Of a stretch of DNA of 40,004 nucleotides, positions 24,570-31,028 are shown piece after piece; the first letter of the stretch is position 1, and each line of letters starts with the position of its first letter. The notes under the pieces are model-generated. The model was not told the origin of the DNA, made no database searches, and was given only the letters and a program-made list of their open reading frames with translations. Origin of the DNA: Myxococcus vastator. Lineage in GTDB: Bacteria; Myxococcota; Myxococcia; Myxococcales; Myxococcaceae. Location: positions 1 through 40,004 of the forward strand of contig NZ_JAAIYB010000020.1 in assembly GCF_010894475.1 (NCBI RefSeq), given 5' to 3'. The position numbers were made by a program, and so were the translations under genes.

Positions 24570-24851
24570 TCAGGCGAACCAGGTCTTGAGGAGACCGGCG
24601 ATGGTGCTCGCGCTCAGGATGATGACGGCACCAATCAACGTGCTCTTGGCGGAGTCCTTCGCAGCGGGGTCACCCGAGGAGAACTTCACTCCGACAACGA
24701 TCAACATGACGGTGGATATCGCCATCCCGATTCCCACTGCTACAGGGACGGCTCGGAGGATGCCGGATTCGACCTTGTTGGACTGGGCCAGGGCCAGCCC
24801 GGGGAAGGTGATGATGAGGAGGGAGAAGAGGACTGGTATGGTGCGGTTCAT
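24570..24851 (-). CDS. virB2: VirB2/TrbC-like pilin precursor
   Basis: The 93-residue protein has a signal peptide (PVLFSLLIITFPGLALA, cleavage likely before Gln-Ser-Asn) and two hydrophobic helices (about residues 33-56 and 70-90) separated by a short polar loop (KFSSGDPAAKDSAK). This is the VirB2/TrbC pilin layout. It is the first gene of the secretion operon after the double palindrome at 24885-24924 and would build the conjugative pilus. Confidence 0.88.
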   Translation of the reverse strand: MNRTIPVLFSLLIITFPGLALAQSNKVESGILRAVPVAVGIGMAISTVMLIVVGVKFSSGDPAAKDSAKSTLIGAVIILSASTIAGLLKTWFA

Positions 24852-24884
24852 GGGTGCTGCTCCGTGGGAATACTGCTGCGGGGT

Positions 24885-24938
24885 GACTTTCTATGGAAAG
24901 TCATCTGGCTTCCTATGGCAAGCCCTGGCCGGGGTCAA
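24885..24938 (-). promoter_or_regulatory. promoter with two tandem operators of the secretion operon (site c)
   Basis: Two palindromes lie side by side: GACTTTC-TATG-GAAAGTC (24885-24902, perfect arms) and GGCTTCC-TATG-GCAAGCC (24907-24924, one mismatch). Their centres are 22 bp apart, about two helical turns, so two dimers could bind the same DNA face. On the minus strand TTGACC (24933-24938) is 17 bases from TAGGAA (24910-24915), which lies in the second operator. This is the only doubled site in the window. Confidence 0.65.
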
Positions 24939-25118
24939 AGACTCGTTTTTCAGGGCTGTTAAGGCCTGTTCTTCGGCCTCTCGGTAGGCCTGGAGGGCTG
25001 CGGCATAGCGGGTCCGGGCCGCTGGACTGCCGTCCAGGGCAGAAACTGCCGCTTGGAGCTCGCGCTCAACGAGCAGCAGCTGCTGGGCTAGGGCCTTTCT
25101 CTCCGATGTCGTTGCCAC
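24891..25118 (-). CDS. possible small coiled-coil protein
   Basis: The 75-residue reading frame encodes a Leu/Glu/Ala-rich helical protein (residues about 4-60) that looks like a coiled coil. The start is GTG 25118 with a poor ribosome site. The end overlaps the first operator of the secretion operon, which is odd for a conserved gene, so the C-terminal dozen residues are probably unconstrained. It lies between the hairpin at 25154-25175 and the secretion promoter. I am unsure that it is expressed. Confidence 0.4.
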   Translation of the reverse strand: MATTSERKALAQQLLLVERELQAAVSALDGSPAARTRYAAALQAYREAEEQALTALKNESLTPARACHRKPDDFP

Positions 25119-25153
25119 GACAGACGGGAGAGCAGAAGGCGTGCCGAAGTCCT

Positions 25154-25175
25154 GCGGGGCTCCGGAGAGCCCCGC
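25154..25175 (-). terminator. GC hairpin between operons
   Basis: Perfect 9-bp arms GCGGGGCTC and GAGCCCCGC with loop CGGA. On the minus strand it follows the end of the open extension of the 25313-25579 gene and precedes the secretion operon, so a terminator is likely. There is no U-tract. Confidence 0.6.
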
Positions 25176-25312
25176 GGTGCTGGCTGCTACGCCTCCTCGC
25201 GAAGGGTGTAGTGCACCTGGAGCTGGGGCGGCTTCCCGTCGTAGCTCGGGACGCGGAAGGCGGCGAGGACCTGGTGCTGCTCACGGCGGGCGCGTCCACC
25301 GCGGTGGACGGT

Positions 25313-25579
25313 CTATTCGTCTGAGGACGCGGCCCCCTTCGGCTTGGGCGGGAGCGTAGCGCCGAGCTGCTGGGCGAGGGTCTCGGCCGCCCAGCGAAGG
25401 ACGCCAGCTTCGTTTGCGGCCTCCTCAAGCTCCGGATGGGACGCGGCGAAGGCCTCCAGGTGCTTGATGGCGGCCTGAGTTCGGTCCGAAAGCGGCACCA
25501 CCGCGCGCCCAGTGACGGCTCCTTTGGGGAGGCGTCGAGCGTGCGGCGGTGTTTTCTGCGGGTCGTGATTGCGCGGCAT
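25313..25579 (-). CDS. hypothetical 88-residue protein with an in-frame extension after amber
   Basis: The protein is basic at its N-terminus (MPRNHDPQKTPPHARRLPKG) and helical afterwards, ending LGATLPPKP plus a short acidic tail. The tail resembles that of the 23-286 protein. The stop codon is TAG at 25313-25315, and the same frame stays open for 41 more codons (25190-25312) encoding a plausible beta-strand segment (VLAAFRVPSYDGKPPQLQV) before a second TAG. No start codon exists in that extension, so it is either a remnant of a longer protein cut by a nonsense mutation or a readthrough product. The ATG lies 2 bases after the preceding gene. Confidence 0.65.
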   Translation of the reverse strand: MPRNHDPQKTPPHARRLPKGAVTGRAVVPLSDRTQAAIKHLEAFAASHPELEEAANEAGVLRWAAETLAQQLGATLPPKPKGAASSDE

Positions 25580-25581
25580 GC

Positions 25582-25869
25582 TCAGTGCTGCATCTTACGA
25601 TGTAACTCGGCGAGCCGCTGGAACGTCTCGTTGGGGTCAGAGCCACCGAGCGGGCCTGAGCGCCAATGAGCGGTCTGATAGGCCAGGGCGAGGCCGATAT
25701 CGCGCCAGCCAGGGGCCATAGCGGCCATGTCACCACCCTGGGACTCAAGGTCCCGGGCGAGGCGCTCAATCACGAGGAGGGCCGTCGCGACGACGGGTTC
25801 CTCCACGTCGGGGAGAAGCGCAATCAATCGCTCCTCCTGTTCGTTCGTCAGGCGCCGGTCGCGCGTCAT
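25582..25869 (-). CDS. hypothetical 95-residue protein
   Basis: The protein is unrecognised: soluble, helical and acidic, with a Met/Ala/Gly-rich centre and a C-terminal amphipathic helix. Its ATG overlaps the stop of the 188-residue gene upstream as ATGA (25866-25869), and the next gene follows after 2 bases. It is therefore the middle gene of a three-gene unit transcribed from the promoter near 26600. Confidence 0.65.
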   Translation of the reverse strand: MTRDRRLTNEQEERLIALLPDVEEPVVATALLVIERLARDLESQGGDMAAMAPGWRDIGLALAYQTAHWRSGPLGGSDPNETFQRLAELHRKMQH

Positions 25870-26432
25870 GACAGCGCCGCGACCTCTTGAGCGGCCGTAC
25901 TCTTCATCGCGACGAGGACCGCCTCTGGGTAGTAGTCAGCGGGAAGGCCGTCGAGCCACTCGGCGTGGGTCTTGGCGCGCTCCAGCAGCATCGACTGGAC
26001 CTGCTCACGCGAGAGGGTTGCAGCGCCAGACGTCGCGGTGAAGTGGACGGAGCTCGTTCGTCCAGCGCTGAGAATGGTGCTAGCCCGCGTCTGACTGGCA
26101 GTGGGGAACACCACCTTCACGTTGAAGTTGCCTCGCTTGCTGAGGGTGATTTGTGTCTTCGAGGTGGGGGTGACGAGCGTCACTTCCCACCCGTCTCGGA
26201 AGCTGATGTCGGTGACCTGGTCCGCGTCCGTGGCCCACAAGGCGTCCATGATGCGAGCGGCGATGCTGCCGCGTTCCGTAGAAGGGGGGGCGGAAACCCA
26301 GTCGAGCAACGCCGCGGCTAGGACTTCGGCCTGGTCGAGCGAACCGAAGGGGCGGAAGGCGGCGAGAAGAGCAGCGTGAGCGTCCTCACGGCAGTGGCGC
26401 GACACTTCAAGAGAGGTGATGGCAAGGGACAT
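25866..26432 (-). CDS. hypothetical 188-residue protein
   Basis: I do not recognise this protein. It has an N-terminal helical part (about 1-75), a central beta region rich in Thr/Ser/Val (about 78-140) containing ITLSKRGNFNVKVVF, and a helical tail with Tyr residues. There is no signal peptide. I chose ATG 26432, which is preceded by GGAG with 6 bases between; the frame stays open to 26504 but that part overlaps a non-coding repeat unit. The gene is controlled by a promoter with two palindromic operators (26595-26651). Confidence 0.75.
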   Translation of the reverse strand: MSLAITSLEVSRHCREDAHAALLAAFRPFGSLDQAEVLAAALLDWVSAPPSTERGSIAARIMDALWATDADQVTDISFRDGWEVTLVTPTSKTQITLSKRGNFNVKVVFPTASQTRASTILSAGRTSSVHFTATSGAATLSREQVQSMLLERAKTHAEWLDGLPADYYPEAVLVAMKSTAAQEVAALS

Positions 26433-26488
26433 GGTGGCTCCGGGCCCGCGCGTAGCGGGGGGTGGTTGACCGCAGCAGGAAGCGGCGG

Positions 26489-26508
26489 CATCGCCTTGCG
26501 GCATCGGG
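26489..26508. repeat. detached unit of the CGCCTTGCGGCAT repeat (R0)
   Basis: The bases CATCGCCTTGCGGCATC match the core of the four-copy array at 26685-26873. This unit lies in the leader of the 25866-26432 transcript, on the other side of the terminator and promoter from the main array. Confidence 0.6.
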
Positions 26509-26594
26509 CCCGTAGGCCCGCGAAGAAACTGCTCAAAACGGAAGACGTCAGAACGCGCGAAGTTGCATCGCGGCGGCCCGTCGATTTCGGGACG

Positions 26595-26651
26595 CCGGGA
26601 ATAGGTATATATCTATTCCCACCCAGTCAATAGATAATCATCTATTCCCGG
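26595..26651 (-). promoter_or_regulatory. promoter flanked by two GGGAATAG operators
   Basis: One palindrome is GGGAATAG-N8-CTATTCCC (26597-26620) with an AT-rich centre. The second is AATAGAT-AATC-ATCTATT (26629-26646), itself flanked by another CTATTCCC. Centres are 29 bp apart. On the minus strand TTGACT (26625-26630) overlaps the second operator, and TATACC (15-bp spacing) or TACCTA (17-bp spacing) lies in the first. This is a typical layout for a tightly repressed promoter, and its motif differs from the main GRCTTGC family. Confidence 0.7.
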
Positions 26652-26655
26652 AACG

Positions 26656-26684
26656 AAAAAGGGCCAGGCCCGAAGGCCCAGCCC
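26656..26684 (-). terminator. rho-independent terminator with UUCG loop and U5
   Basis: On the minus strand a GC-rich stem of about 10 pairs (two wobbles), closed by a TTCG loop (26661-26684), is followed directly by five T residues (complement of 26656-26660). This is the most classical terminator in the window. It ends the repeat-array transcript just before the next promoter. Confidence 0.85.
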
Positions 26685-26880
26685 GTCGCCTTGCGGCGTC
26701 ACTGCGAGAAGGTGAAGTCGTGCAGCTCGTCACCCGTGCAGAGACCAAGTGCTCAACGCCTTGCGGCATCACAGCAGGTCTCCGGTACTGCAACGCCTTG
26801 CGGCATCACTGCGAGAGGTTACTCCACGCCGACCTGCCCGCGGACTGCCCAACGCCTTGCGGCATCACTGCGGAACCCGG
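26685..26880 (-). ncRNA. candidate non-coding RNA of four repeated hairpins
   Basis: A 24-25 bp unit (core GCCTTGCGGCATCACTGCG on the plus strand) occurs at 26685-26709, 26754-26778, 26791-26815 and 26850-26873. Unit starts are 70, 37 and 59 bp apart, so it is not a CRISPR array. On the minus strand each unit folds into a short stem YGCC-GCAA-GGCG with a GNRA-type GCAA loop. In the unit nearest the terminator a U-G pair becomes C-G. The terminator at 26656-26684 ends it. It could be the 3' tail of the 26965-27414 mRNA or an independent RNA; a weak promoter (TTGCGC, 17 bases, TAGTCT) lies upstream. Confidence 0.5.
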
Positions 26881-26964
26881 GCAGCTCCAAGACTAGGGAC
26901 ACGAAATGCCGCGCGCAATCCCCCTACAGGGTGATGGTGCTGGGAGGCGCGGCATGCTTGTGGA

Positions 26965-27414
26965 CTACATGGGAGTGTTGAGAGCGGTCCGGCGAAAGTC
27001 GACGCAGAGGTCGACGGCTGCTTGGCAGTCGCCCGCGTCGGGAAGCGCGCGGAGTCGCTCCCCAGCGCGTATCGCATCGTCCTGCTCGCCCAGGAGGATG
27101 GAGAGACAGAGCAGCTCGGTTCGCTGCTGCGGGACGAAGGAGCGTCCGTAGCCGTCCTTGATGCACGCGAGGGTAGAGGCGCGGCGCATGTGCAGCCCGC
27201 CGGAGTCGCGCGCGAGCTCCATCAACGTCTTGTGGCGGCACCAGTCGGCAACGGCTGGAATGCACTCGCCGCCTCGAATGGATTTCGCAGCGTCAGGGTG
27301 GTCCAGAGGCGCCACGCTCTTGCACTTGGGACAGTAGTAGCCCGTTCCCGTTGGCTCGAACGCATGGCCGCGCCTACGGGTTTCATCAAGGTTCTGTTGA
27401 ATGACGTCTGTCAT
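26965..27414 (-). CDS. hypothetical zinc-binding protein of 149 residues
   Basis: The protein starts MTDVIQQNLDETRRRGH and contains CPKC at about residues 27-30 with further Cys/His (GGECIP, ADWCRHKT), which suggests a small zinc ribbon. The rest is helical with scattered cysteines. I chose ATG 27414, preceded by GGAAG, because the predicted transcription start (about 27437) coincides with the alternative ATG 27438, which could only serve as a leaderless start. The gene has its own promoter with a palindrome over the -10. No family is recognised. Confidence 0.7.
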   Translation of the reverse strand: MTDVIQQNLDETRRRGHAFEPTGTGYYCPKCKSVAPLDHPDAAKSIRGGECIPAVADWCRHKTLMELARDSGGLHMRRASTLACIKDGYGRSFVPQQRTELLCLSILLGEQDDAIRAGERLRALPDAGDCQAAVDLCVDFRRTALNTPM

Positions 27415-27436
27415 GGAATCTTCCCGTGAAGTTGAC

Positions 27437-27472
27437 ATAATCAGTATTATCGGAACCAAGTAAATTCAGCAA
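27437..27472 (-). promoter_or_regulatory. promoter with ATAAT-CAGT-ATTAT operator over the -10
   Basis: On the minus strand TTGCTG (27467-27472) and TAATAC (27444-27449) are 17 bases apart. A perfect inverted repeat ATAAT-CAGT-ATTAT (27437-27450) covers the -10 and the start region. It belongs to neither of the other operator families. Confidence 0.6.
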
Positions 27473-27493
27473 CTTACGTGGCCGAACTAGTTA

Positions 27494-27850
27494 TCACGGA
27501 CGCCGATTCGGAGCGCTGCTTGGGGCGTAGAGGCAACAAGGACACGCGTTGTGGTGACACTTGGAGGAAGCAGGCCAAGAGGCGTCGTGCCACTCCGGGC
27601 CGTGACCACAGGAACAAGCCCGGCCATCGCTGGAGTCGTCCAGAGGATCGGCCGCGTGAGACTCAGCTAGCAGCCGCCCAGCAATGCGGCTGAGGGCCTT
27701 GTCGAGGGAATCACGGTCAACCTCTCTGAGGTTGAATCCCGCCAACCCCGGGACGGTCACCTCAAGCGAGAGATGCCCGTCGCCGCTGTCCGCCAGAGAG
27801 CGGATTTGGTCTGCCGCGATGGCAAGTGCGATGCGGTCCACCTCAGACAT
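27494..27850 (-). CDS. small protein with Cys/His-rich C-terminus
   Basis: The 118-residue protein has an N-terminal helical and beta part (about 1-65) and a dense zinc-ligand cluster near the end: CSCGHGPEWHD, then SKCHHNACPCC. One or two zinc ions are likely. Its start at ATG 27850 overlaps the upstream ParB-fold gene by 8 bases, so it is the last gene of the virD4 operon. No signal peptide is present and I do not recognise a family. A nucleic-acid or protein-binding accessory of the ParB-fold protein is possible. Confidence 0.75.
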   Translation of the reverse strand: MSEVDRIALAIAADQIRSLADSGDGHLSLEVTVPGLAGFNLREVDRDSLDKALSRIAGRLLAESHAADPLDDSSDGRACSCGHGPEWHDASWPASSKCHHNACPCCLYAPSSAPNRRP

Positions 27851-28673
27851 TGCGGGCCTCCTGCCGAACGGGTGAGTCGACTTCGGCTTCGTTCGCTTCG
27901 ATTTCAGCGTTCATGGTGTCAGCGGCTTCTGTGTGGCCGAGTTCCTTGAGGACCGTGCGCCAGTCCACGTCGTCGATGATGCCTCCACCGTCGTGTTTGA
28001 ACCTGTACGTGCCATCGTAGAAGTCGTGCGTAAGGGTGAGCGCGTCGCACAACGGGATCACCCAACACGGGACTTCTACCTTGGCCTTGCGGGCTGCGGC
28101 TGTCCGATGGCTACCTGTGATGGCCCGAAATCGTCCGCGGTAGGGCACCACGAGGAGCGGGCGGCCCTGCCAGCCCCCAGCCACCATGGAGGCTACTAGC
28201 CTCTCGAATTTGGAGGTGTCGCGCACCTCATGTGGTGGCGAAATCCTTGAAGGATTTACAAGACGAATCGCCGCGGTTCTTTGCGCCTCTGTAACAGCGG
28301 GAGCTTGCGTAAGGGGCGTGGCTCGGAGGAGCTGGAGGCACACAAGCTGCCGCAGCAACCTGAACTCGCTGTAGCGCTGGTGGTGCTGCCGGCAGCGGCG
28401 ACCGCAGAAGCCCTCAAGCCGCGCTGCCGCATCCTCGACAACCCCTTCGAGCGTCGATGCACGGATGGTTTGCCAGTGGCTCCGGTCGTCCAGACGTCTT
28501 TCGCGTGCCGTGGAGTTCAGGAGGTCAGAGTACCTCCGCCGATACGTTGCAACCTCAACAGTGGCGGAGGCCTTGGCCGACAGGCGTGCCGTCGACAGCA
28601 CCTCCTGCAACGATTCCAACGAAGGGAGTTGGCCGCCGCAGCTTTCACATCTGGAGGTGAGCATTCGTCGCAT
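27843..28673 (-). CDS. ParB-fold protein with Cys-rich N-terminal region
   Basis: The 276-residue protein has an N-terminal Cys pair (CESCGG, about residues 8-13) and a second cluster, CGRRCRQHHQRY, at about 90-101, which could form a zinc finger. Residues about 135-215 match the ParB/Srx fold: a VNPSRI segment, a phrase like LVASMVAGGWQGRPLLVV, then GSHRTAAARKAKVEVPCWVI. The GSHR phrase corresponds to the CTP-binding box of ParB. There is no ParB-type helix-turn-helix afterwards. The start is ATG 28673 or ATG 28664; both lie so close to the -10-like TATAGA in the palindrome at 28676 that a leaderless mRNA is possible. Confidence 0.75.
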   Translation of the reverse strand: MRRMLTSRCESCGGQLPSLESLQEVLSTARLSAKASATVEVATYRRRYSDLLNSTARERRLDDRSHWQTIRASTLEGVVEDAAARLEGFCGRRCRQHHQRYSEFRLLRQLVCLQLLRATPLTQAPAVTEAQRTAAIRLVNPSRISPPHEVRDTSKFERLVASMVAGGWQGRPLLVVPYRGRFRAITGSHRTAAARKAKVEVPCWVIPLCDALTLTHDFYDGTYRFKHDGGGIIDDVDWRTVLKELGHTEAADTMNAEIEANEAEVDSPVRQEARNV

Positions 28674-28675
28674 CG

Positions 28676-28693
28676 GGCTTTCTATAGCACGCC
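28676..28693 (-). promoter_or_regulatory. palindromic operator (site e) with TATAGA -10-like core
   Basis: GGCTTTC-TATA-GCACGCC is an imperfect member of the main operator family, 2 bases before the ATG at 28673. On the minus strand it contains TATAGA, a good -10. No convincing -35 was found. Initiation here would make an mRNA with almost no leader. Confidence 0.5.
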
Positions 28694-28697
28694 AGAA

Positions 28698-28976
28698 CTA
28701 GGATTCCGAGGGCCCCTGGGCTGCCCCGAGAAGTCTTTCGAGTTCAGCACAATCAGTGAGTGCCCTTTCGAGCTGTAACTCGACGTGCATCTGGTTGAGC
28801 CTCAAGCCGCGCTGGGCACCCCGACTGTAGTCGCTCGCGTCCTTGATGCTCGATGCGATGCGAGCTTGGAGGGCCTGAGTTGGCCGCGTGAGCGGGACCG
28901 ACTTGAGCCGCCCCACCAGCGGCACCAGGCGCTGGTGGAGCTGCTCAAGGAGCTGCTCGTGTCGAGGTCGGGCCAT
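28698..28976 (-). CDS. hypothetical helical 92-residue protein
   Basis: The protein begins MARPRHEQLLEQLHQRLVPL and is helical throughout, with basic residues in the first half and a Glu/Leu-rich second half, so a coiled coil or small DNA-binding accessory is possible. I chose ATG 28976, 4 bases after the stop of the zinc-finger gene; the frame extends upstream only as a shadow. It lies before the palindrome that starts the next unit. Confidence 0.65.
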   Translation of the reverse strand: MARPRHEQLLEQLHQRLVPLVGRLKSVPLTRPTQALQARIASSIKDASDYSRGAQRGLRLNQMHVELQLERALTDCAELERLLGAAQGPSES

Positions 28977-28980
28977 CCGC

Positions 28981-29163
28981 TCAGTGTAGGAGCTTCGAAC
29001 CACTGTCTGGAATAGCCCCCCCAGGAAGCGCAGCCTTGCGCATCGCATGGCCATTCGTGCGCTTGTGGTGATCCGCGATGCTTTCGACTGTCGTCGCGAA
29101 CGTGCAGGCGTTGCAGGACCACAAGGTCCCGGGCGTCGAAGATGCTGGGCGACCATCCTTCAT
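28981..29163 (-). CDS. small C2H2-type zinc-finger protein
   Basis: The 60-residue protein has one finger with ligands C-x2-C, then 12 residues, then H and H-x5-H, ending in Asn-Gly-His. ATG 29163 overlaps the stop of the upstream gene as ATGA (29160-29163). A very similar finger, also ending with Gly-His, is at the N-terminus of the 38600-39001 protein, which suggests a plasmid family of single-finger proteins that bind nucleic acid or protein. Confidence 0.75.
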   Translation of the reverse strand: MKDGRPASSTPGTLWSCNACTFATTVESIADHHKRTNGHAMRKAALPGGAIPDSGSKLLH

Positions 29164-30137
29164 GTGGAGACCTCCATTCGGAGAGGCGACAAGGGCGCTG
29201 CTGAGGTGCCGAGCTGGTAGTTCCACAGGCCAGGAAGCAGCTCGTCGGTGTGTAGTTGAGGAAAGCGGCTTTTGGGATACCTCCCAAGGAGTAGCTTCCG
29301 CCACTTTACAAGCCGCGGACTCTCCTCTAGGAGCCGCCCGGCCGTGGCATCGTAGGTGGATTTGACGTCGCGGAGAACCAACCGCGCCCGACTGAGACCA
29401 ACGGCAGGAAGTTGGGCGAGCTGGACGGGCACGCTCCGCCTGGGGTCATCGCAGACAAGTAGCGCCACATCAGTCAGCAACCCTCTGGAGTCCTGGCGAT
29501 AGAGAAACTCCCAGGTGAGCTGCTGCGGCATCGTGGTCTTGAGGCGCTTGAGGTCGTCGGATAGAGCTTGCTGTGCGGCAGGGCCCGCACCTCGTTCCTT
29601 GAGGCCTTGGAGCTGCTGCCGAAGCTCGAGTGCAGTCCAGATTCCGAGCAGCTCCAGCCAGGTGGATTCGTGCTCCGGCGCAAGGAGGGTGCTGGCGATA
29701 CGCCAGCCCTCCAAGCGCGCGGCGGCGTACAGGTCATTCCGAAATAGGAGGTACTCCAACACCTCCTGCGTCGGCCGCTCCAGGAGATAGGTGTTTCCCT
29801 CCTGGCCGGCGACACGGACGCCGCGGTTTCGCAGTCGGTACACGTTGCGAGTCCGCGCCCCCATCGAGGGGTTGAACGGCTCCTTCCGGAGGTAGCCGTT
29901 TCGGACCAGCGTCTCCAGCCGAGCCAGAGTGCTCCGCTCGGTGCGCGGCCGAAGCGTTGGCGCGTGGCGCGTCCGCTGGCGGCTCACGGCGCGGAACGCG
30001 TCGTGGAGCCAGTAGGCCTGGGTGACAGTGCAGACGCGCAACCGGGAGAGCAGCACCAGGAAGGTCCGCAGCTCCGGCGCCAACTCCTCAGCGAGAGGTT
30101 GGCGACCAGGTCGTACGCGTGGCGCTCTCGCAGTCAT
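29160..30137 (-). CDS. winged-helix protein resembling the replication-relaxation family
   Basis: The 325-residue protein has an N-terminal winged helix (about residues 22-110): LRTFLVLLSRLRVCTVTQAY, a basic recognition part and LARLETLVRNGYLRKE leading into a YRLRNRG wing. A helical middle (about 125-205) follows, then a mixed region (about 210-300) with VALLVCDDPRR and a Lys/Arg-rich tail. This arrangement matches what I know of the replication-relaxation (Replic_Relax) proteins on mobile elements, which are often near coupling-protein genes. ATG 30137 overlaps the upstream stop as ATGA (30134-30137). It may form a relaxosome-like pair with the next upstream gene. No relaxase tyrosine motif is visible. 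Confidence 0.6.
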   Translation of the reverse strand: MTARAPRVRPGRQPLAEELAPELRTFLVLLSRLRVCTVTQAYWLHDAFRAVSRQRTRHAPTLRPRTERSTLARLETLVRNGYLRKEPFNPSMGARTRNVYRLRNRGVRVAGQEGNTYLLERPTQEVLEYLLFRNDLYAAARLEGWRIASTLLAPEHESTWLELLGIWTALELRQQLQGLKERGAGPAAQQALSDDLKRLKTTMPQQLTWEFLYRQDSRGLLTDVALLVCDDPRRSVPVQLAQLPAVGLSRARLVLRDVKSTYDATAGRLLEESPRLVKWRKLLLGRYPKSRFPQLHTDELLPGLWNYQLGTSAAPLSPLRMEVST

Positions 30138-31027
30138 ACGAGGAGAGCCTCCTGCCCGGTGATGCGCTCGATTCTCCGAGCAGTCCCGAGTTTGTCAGCA
30201 GCCCAGATGGTAGGGCCGCTGAAGGATGCCGCCTTTGCGGCGATCATCTTGTCGGTGTACTTGCCGGTGACGTACTCGATGTTGATTGCTTGGCGCTCGC
30301 CTGTCGGCGTCACCACTACCAACTGAGCGTCGGGATAGTGCGCAGCAGCCTTGCGCTGTTGCCCCTGCCCTGCCCTGCCCTGGAGCTCAGCGCGGAAGGC
30401 CTCGCGAATCAGCTTCTCCTCCCCCTTGATGTCGAGGACTTTGTACCCGCGCGAGAGAAGCTCCTTCTCAGTCTGAAGCAGCGCATCCATCGTCTTCAGG
30501 TGGTGCTGGACGAAGTTCTCGCGGAACGTGGGCGGCAGCGGCAGGTTGAACTCTCCTGCCGCTTTCGGCGTCACGTACACAGCGCGGGTGAACACCTGCC
30601 GCCCCATGGGCGCCCATTTGCGCGCCTTGAGGACGGCGTCGACGACCTGGTCACCGCTGTGCACGTCGCCAGCAGTGGCAAGGTTGATGGTGCTCACCAC
30701 CACGGGCCTCGCTTGGAGGTACTCGCCAAGCATCAGCCGCTTGAGGATTGCCCCTCCCCTCCTCTGCGCGTCGAAGAGGCTTTCACCCTCCTCCCGGATG
30801 TACCGGTTGATGACCTGGTCCGTGCTCACCAGCCCGGCCCGCGCGACGAACTCGATGATGGCCCGGTTCCGGAGGTGCGGATTCTGGAACAGCTCGGCGC
30901 GCACAATCTTCGCAGCCGCGATTCCGACGGCATGTTGGAACTCGGGCTCACGCACCAGCTCCATGCCGTTCCTCATCGCGGCCACCATCGGATTGTACTT
31001 CGCGAGGATGTCGTAAGGGCTGGCCAT
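30134..31027 (-). CDS. replication-relaxation-like protein next to VirD4
   Basis: The 297-residue protein has a helical winged-helix-like N-terminus (about residues 50-105: RAIIEFVARAGLVSTDQVI and onwards), a middle with VYVTPKAAGEF and HHLKTMDALL, and a C-terminal domain with PDAQLVVVTP, then an acidic strand INIEYVTGKYTDK. The PDA and acidic-strand-plus-Lys layout is what I recall for the nuclease-like C-terminal part of Replic_Relax proteins. ATG 31027 lies one base after the virD4 stop and is preceded by GAAGG; the frame extends to 31048 without a ribosome site. Together with its neighbour it is the best candidate for the missing oriT-processing function. Confidence 0.6.
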   Translation of the reverse strand: MASPYDILAKYNPMVAAMRNGMELVREPEFQHAVGIAAAKIVRAELFQNPHLRNRAIIEFVARAGLVSTDQVINRYIREEGESLFDAQRRGGAILKRLMLGEYLQARPVVVSTINLATAGDVHSGDQVVDAVLKARKWAPMGRQVFTRAVYVTPKAAGEFNLPLPPTFRENFVQHHLKTMDALLQTEKELLSRGYKVLDIKGEEKLIREAFRAELQGRAGQGQQRKAAAHYPDAQLVVVTPTGERQAINIEYVTGKYTDKMIAAKAASFSGPTIWAADKLGTARRIERITGQEALLV

Positions 31028-31028
31028 G

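Noticed and set aside
26685-26873. Possible CRISPR array
   Set aside because: Unit starts are 70, 37 and 59 bp apart, the first unit is diverged, one spacer would be about 12 bp, and no cas genes are present.
27415-27438. ATG 27438 start (MSTSRED)
   Set aside because: It coincides with the predicted transcription start. ATG 27414 has a ribosome site. A leaderless start cannot be fully excluded.
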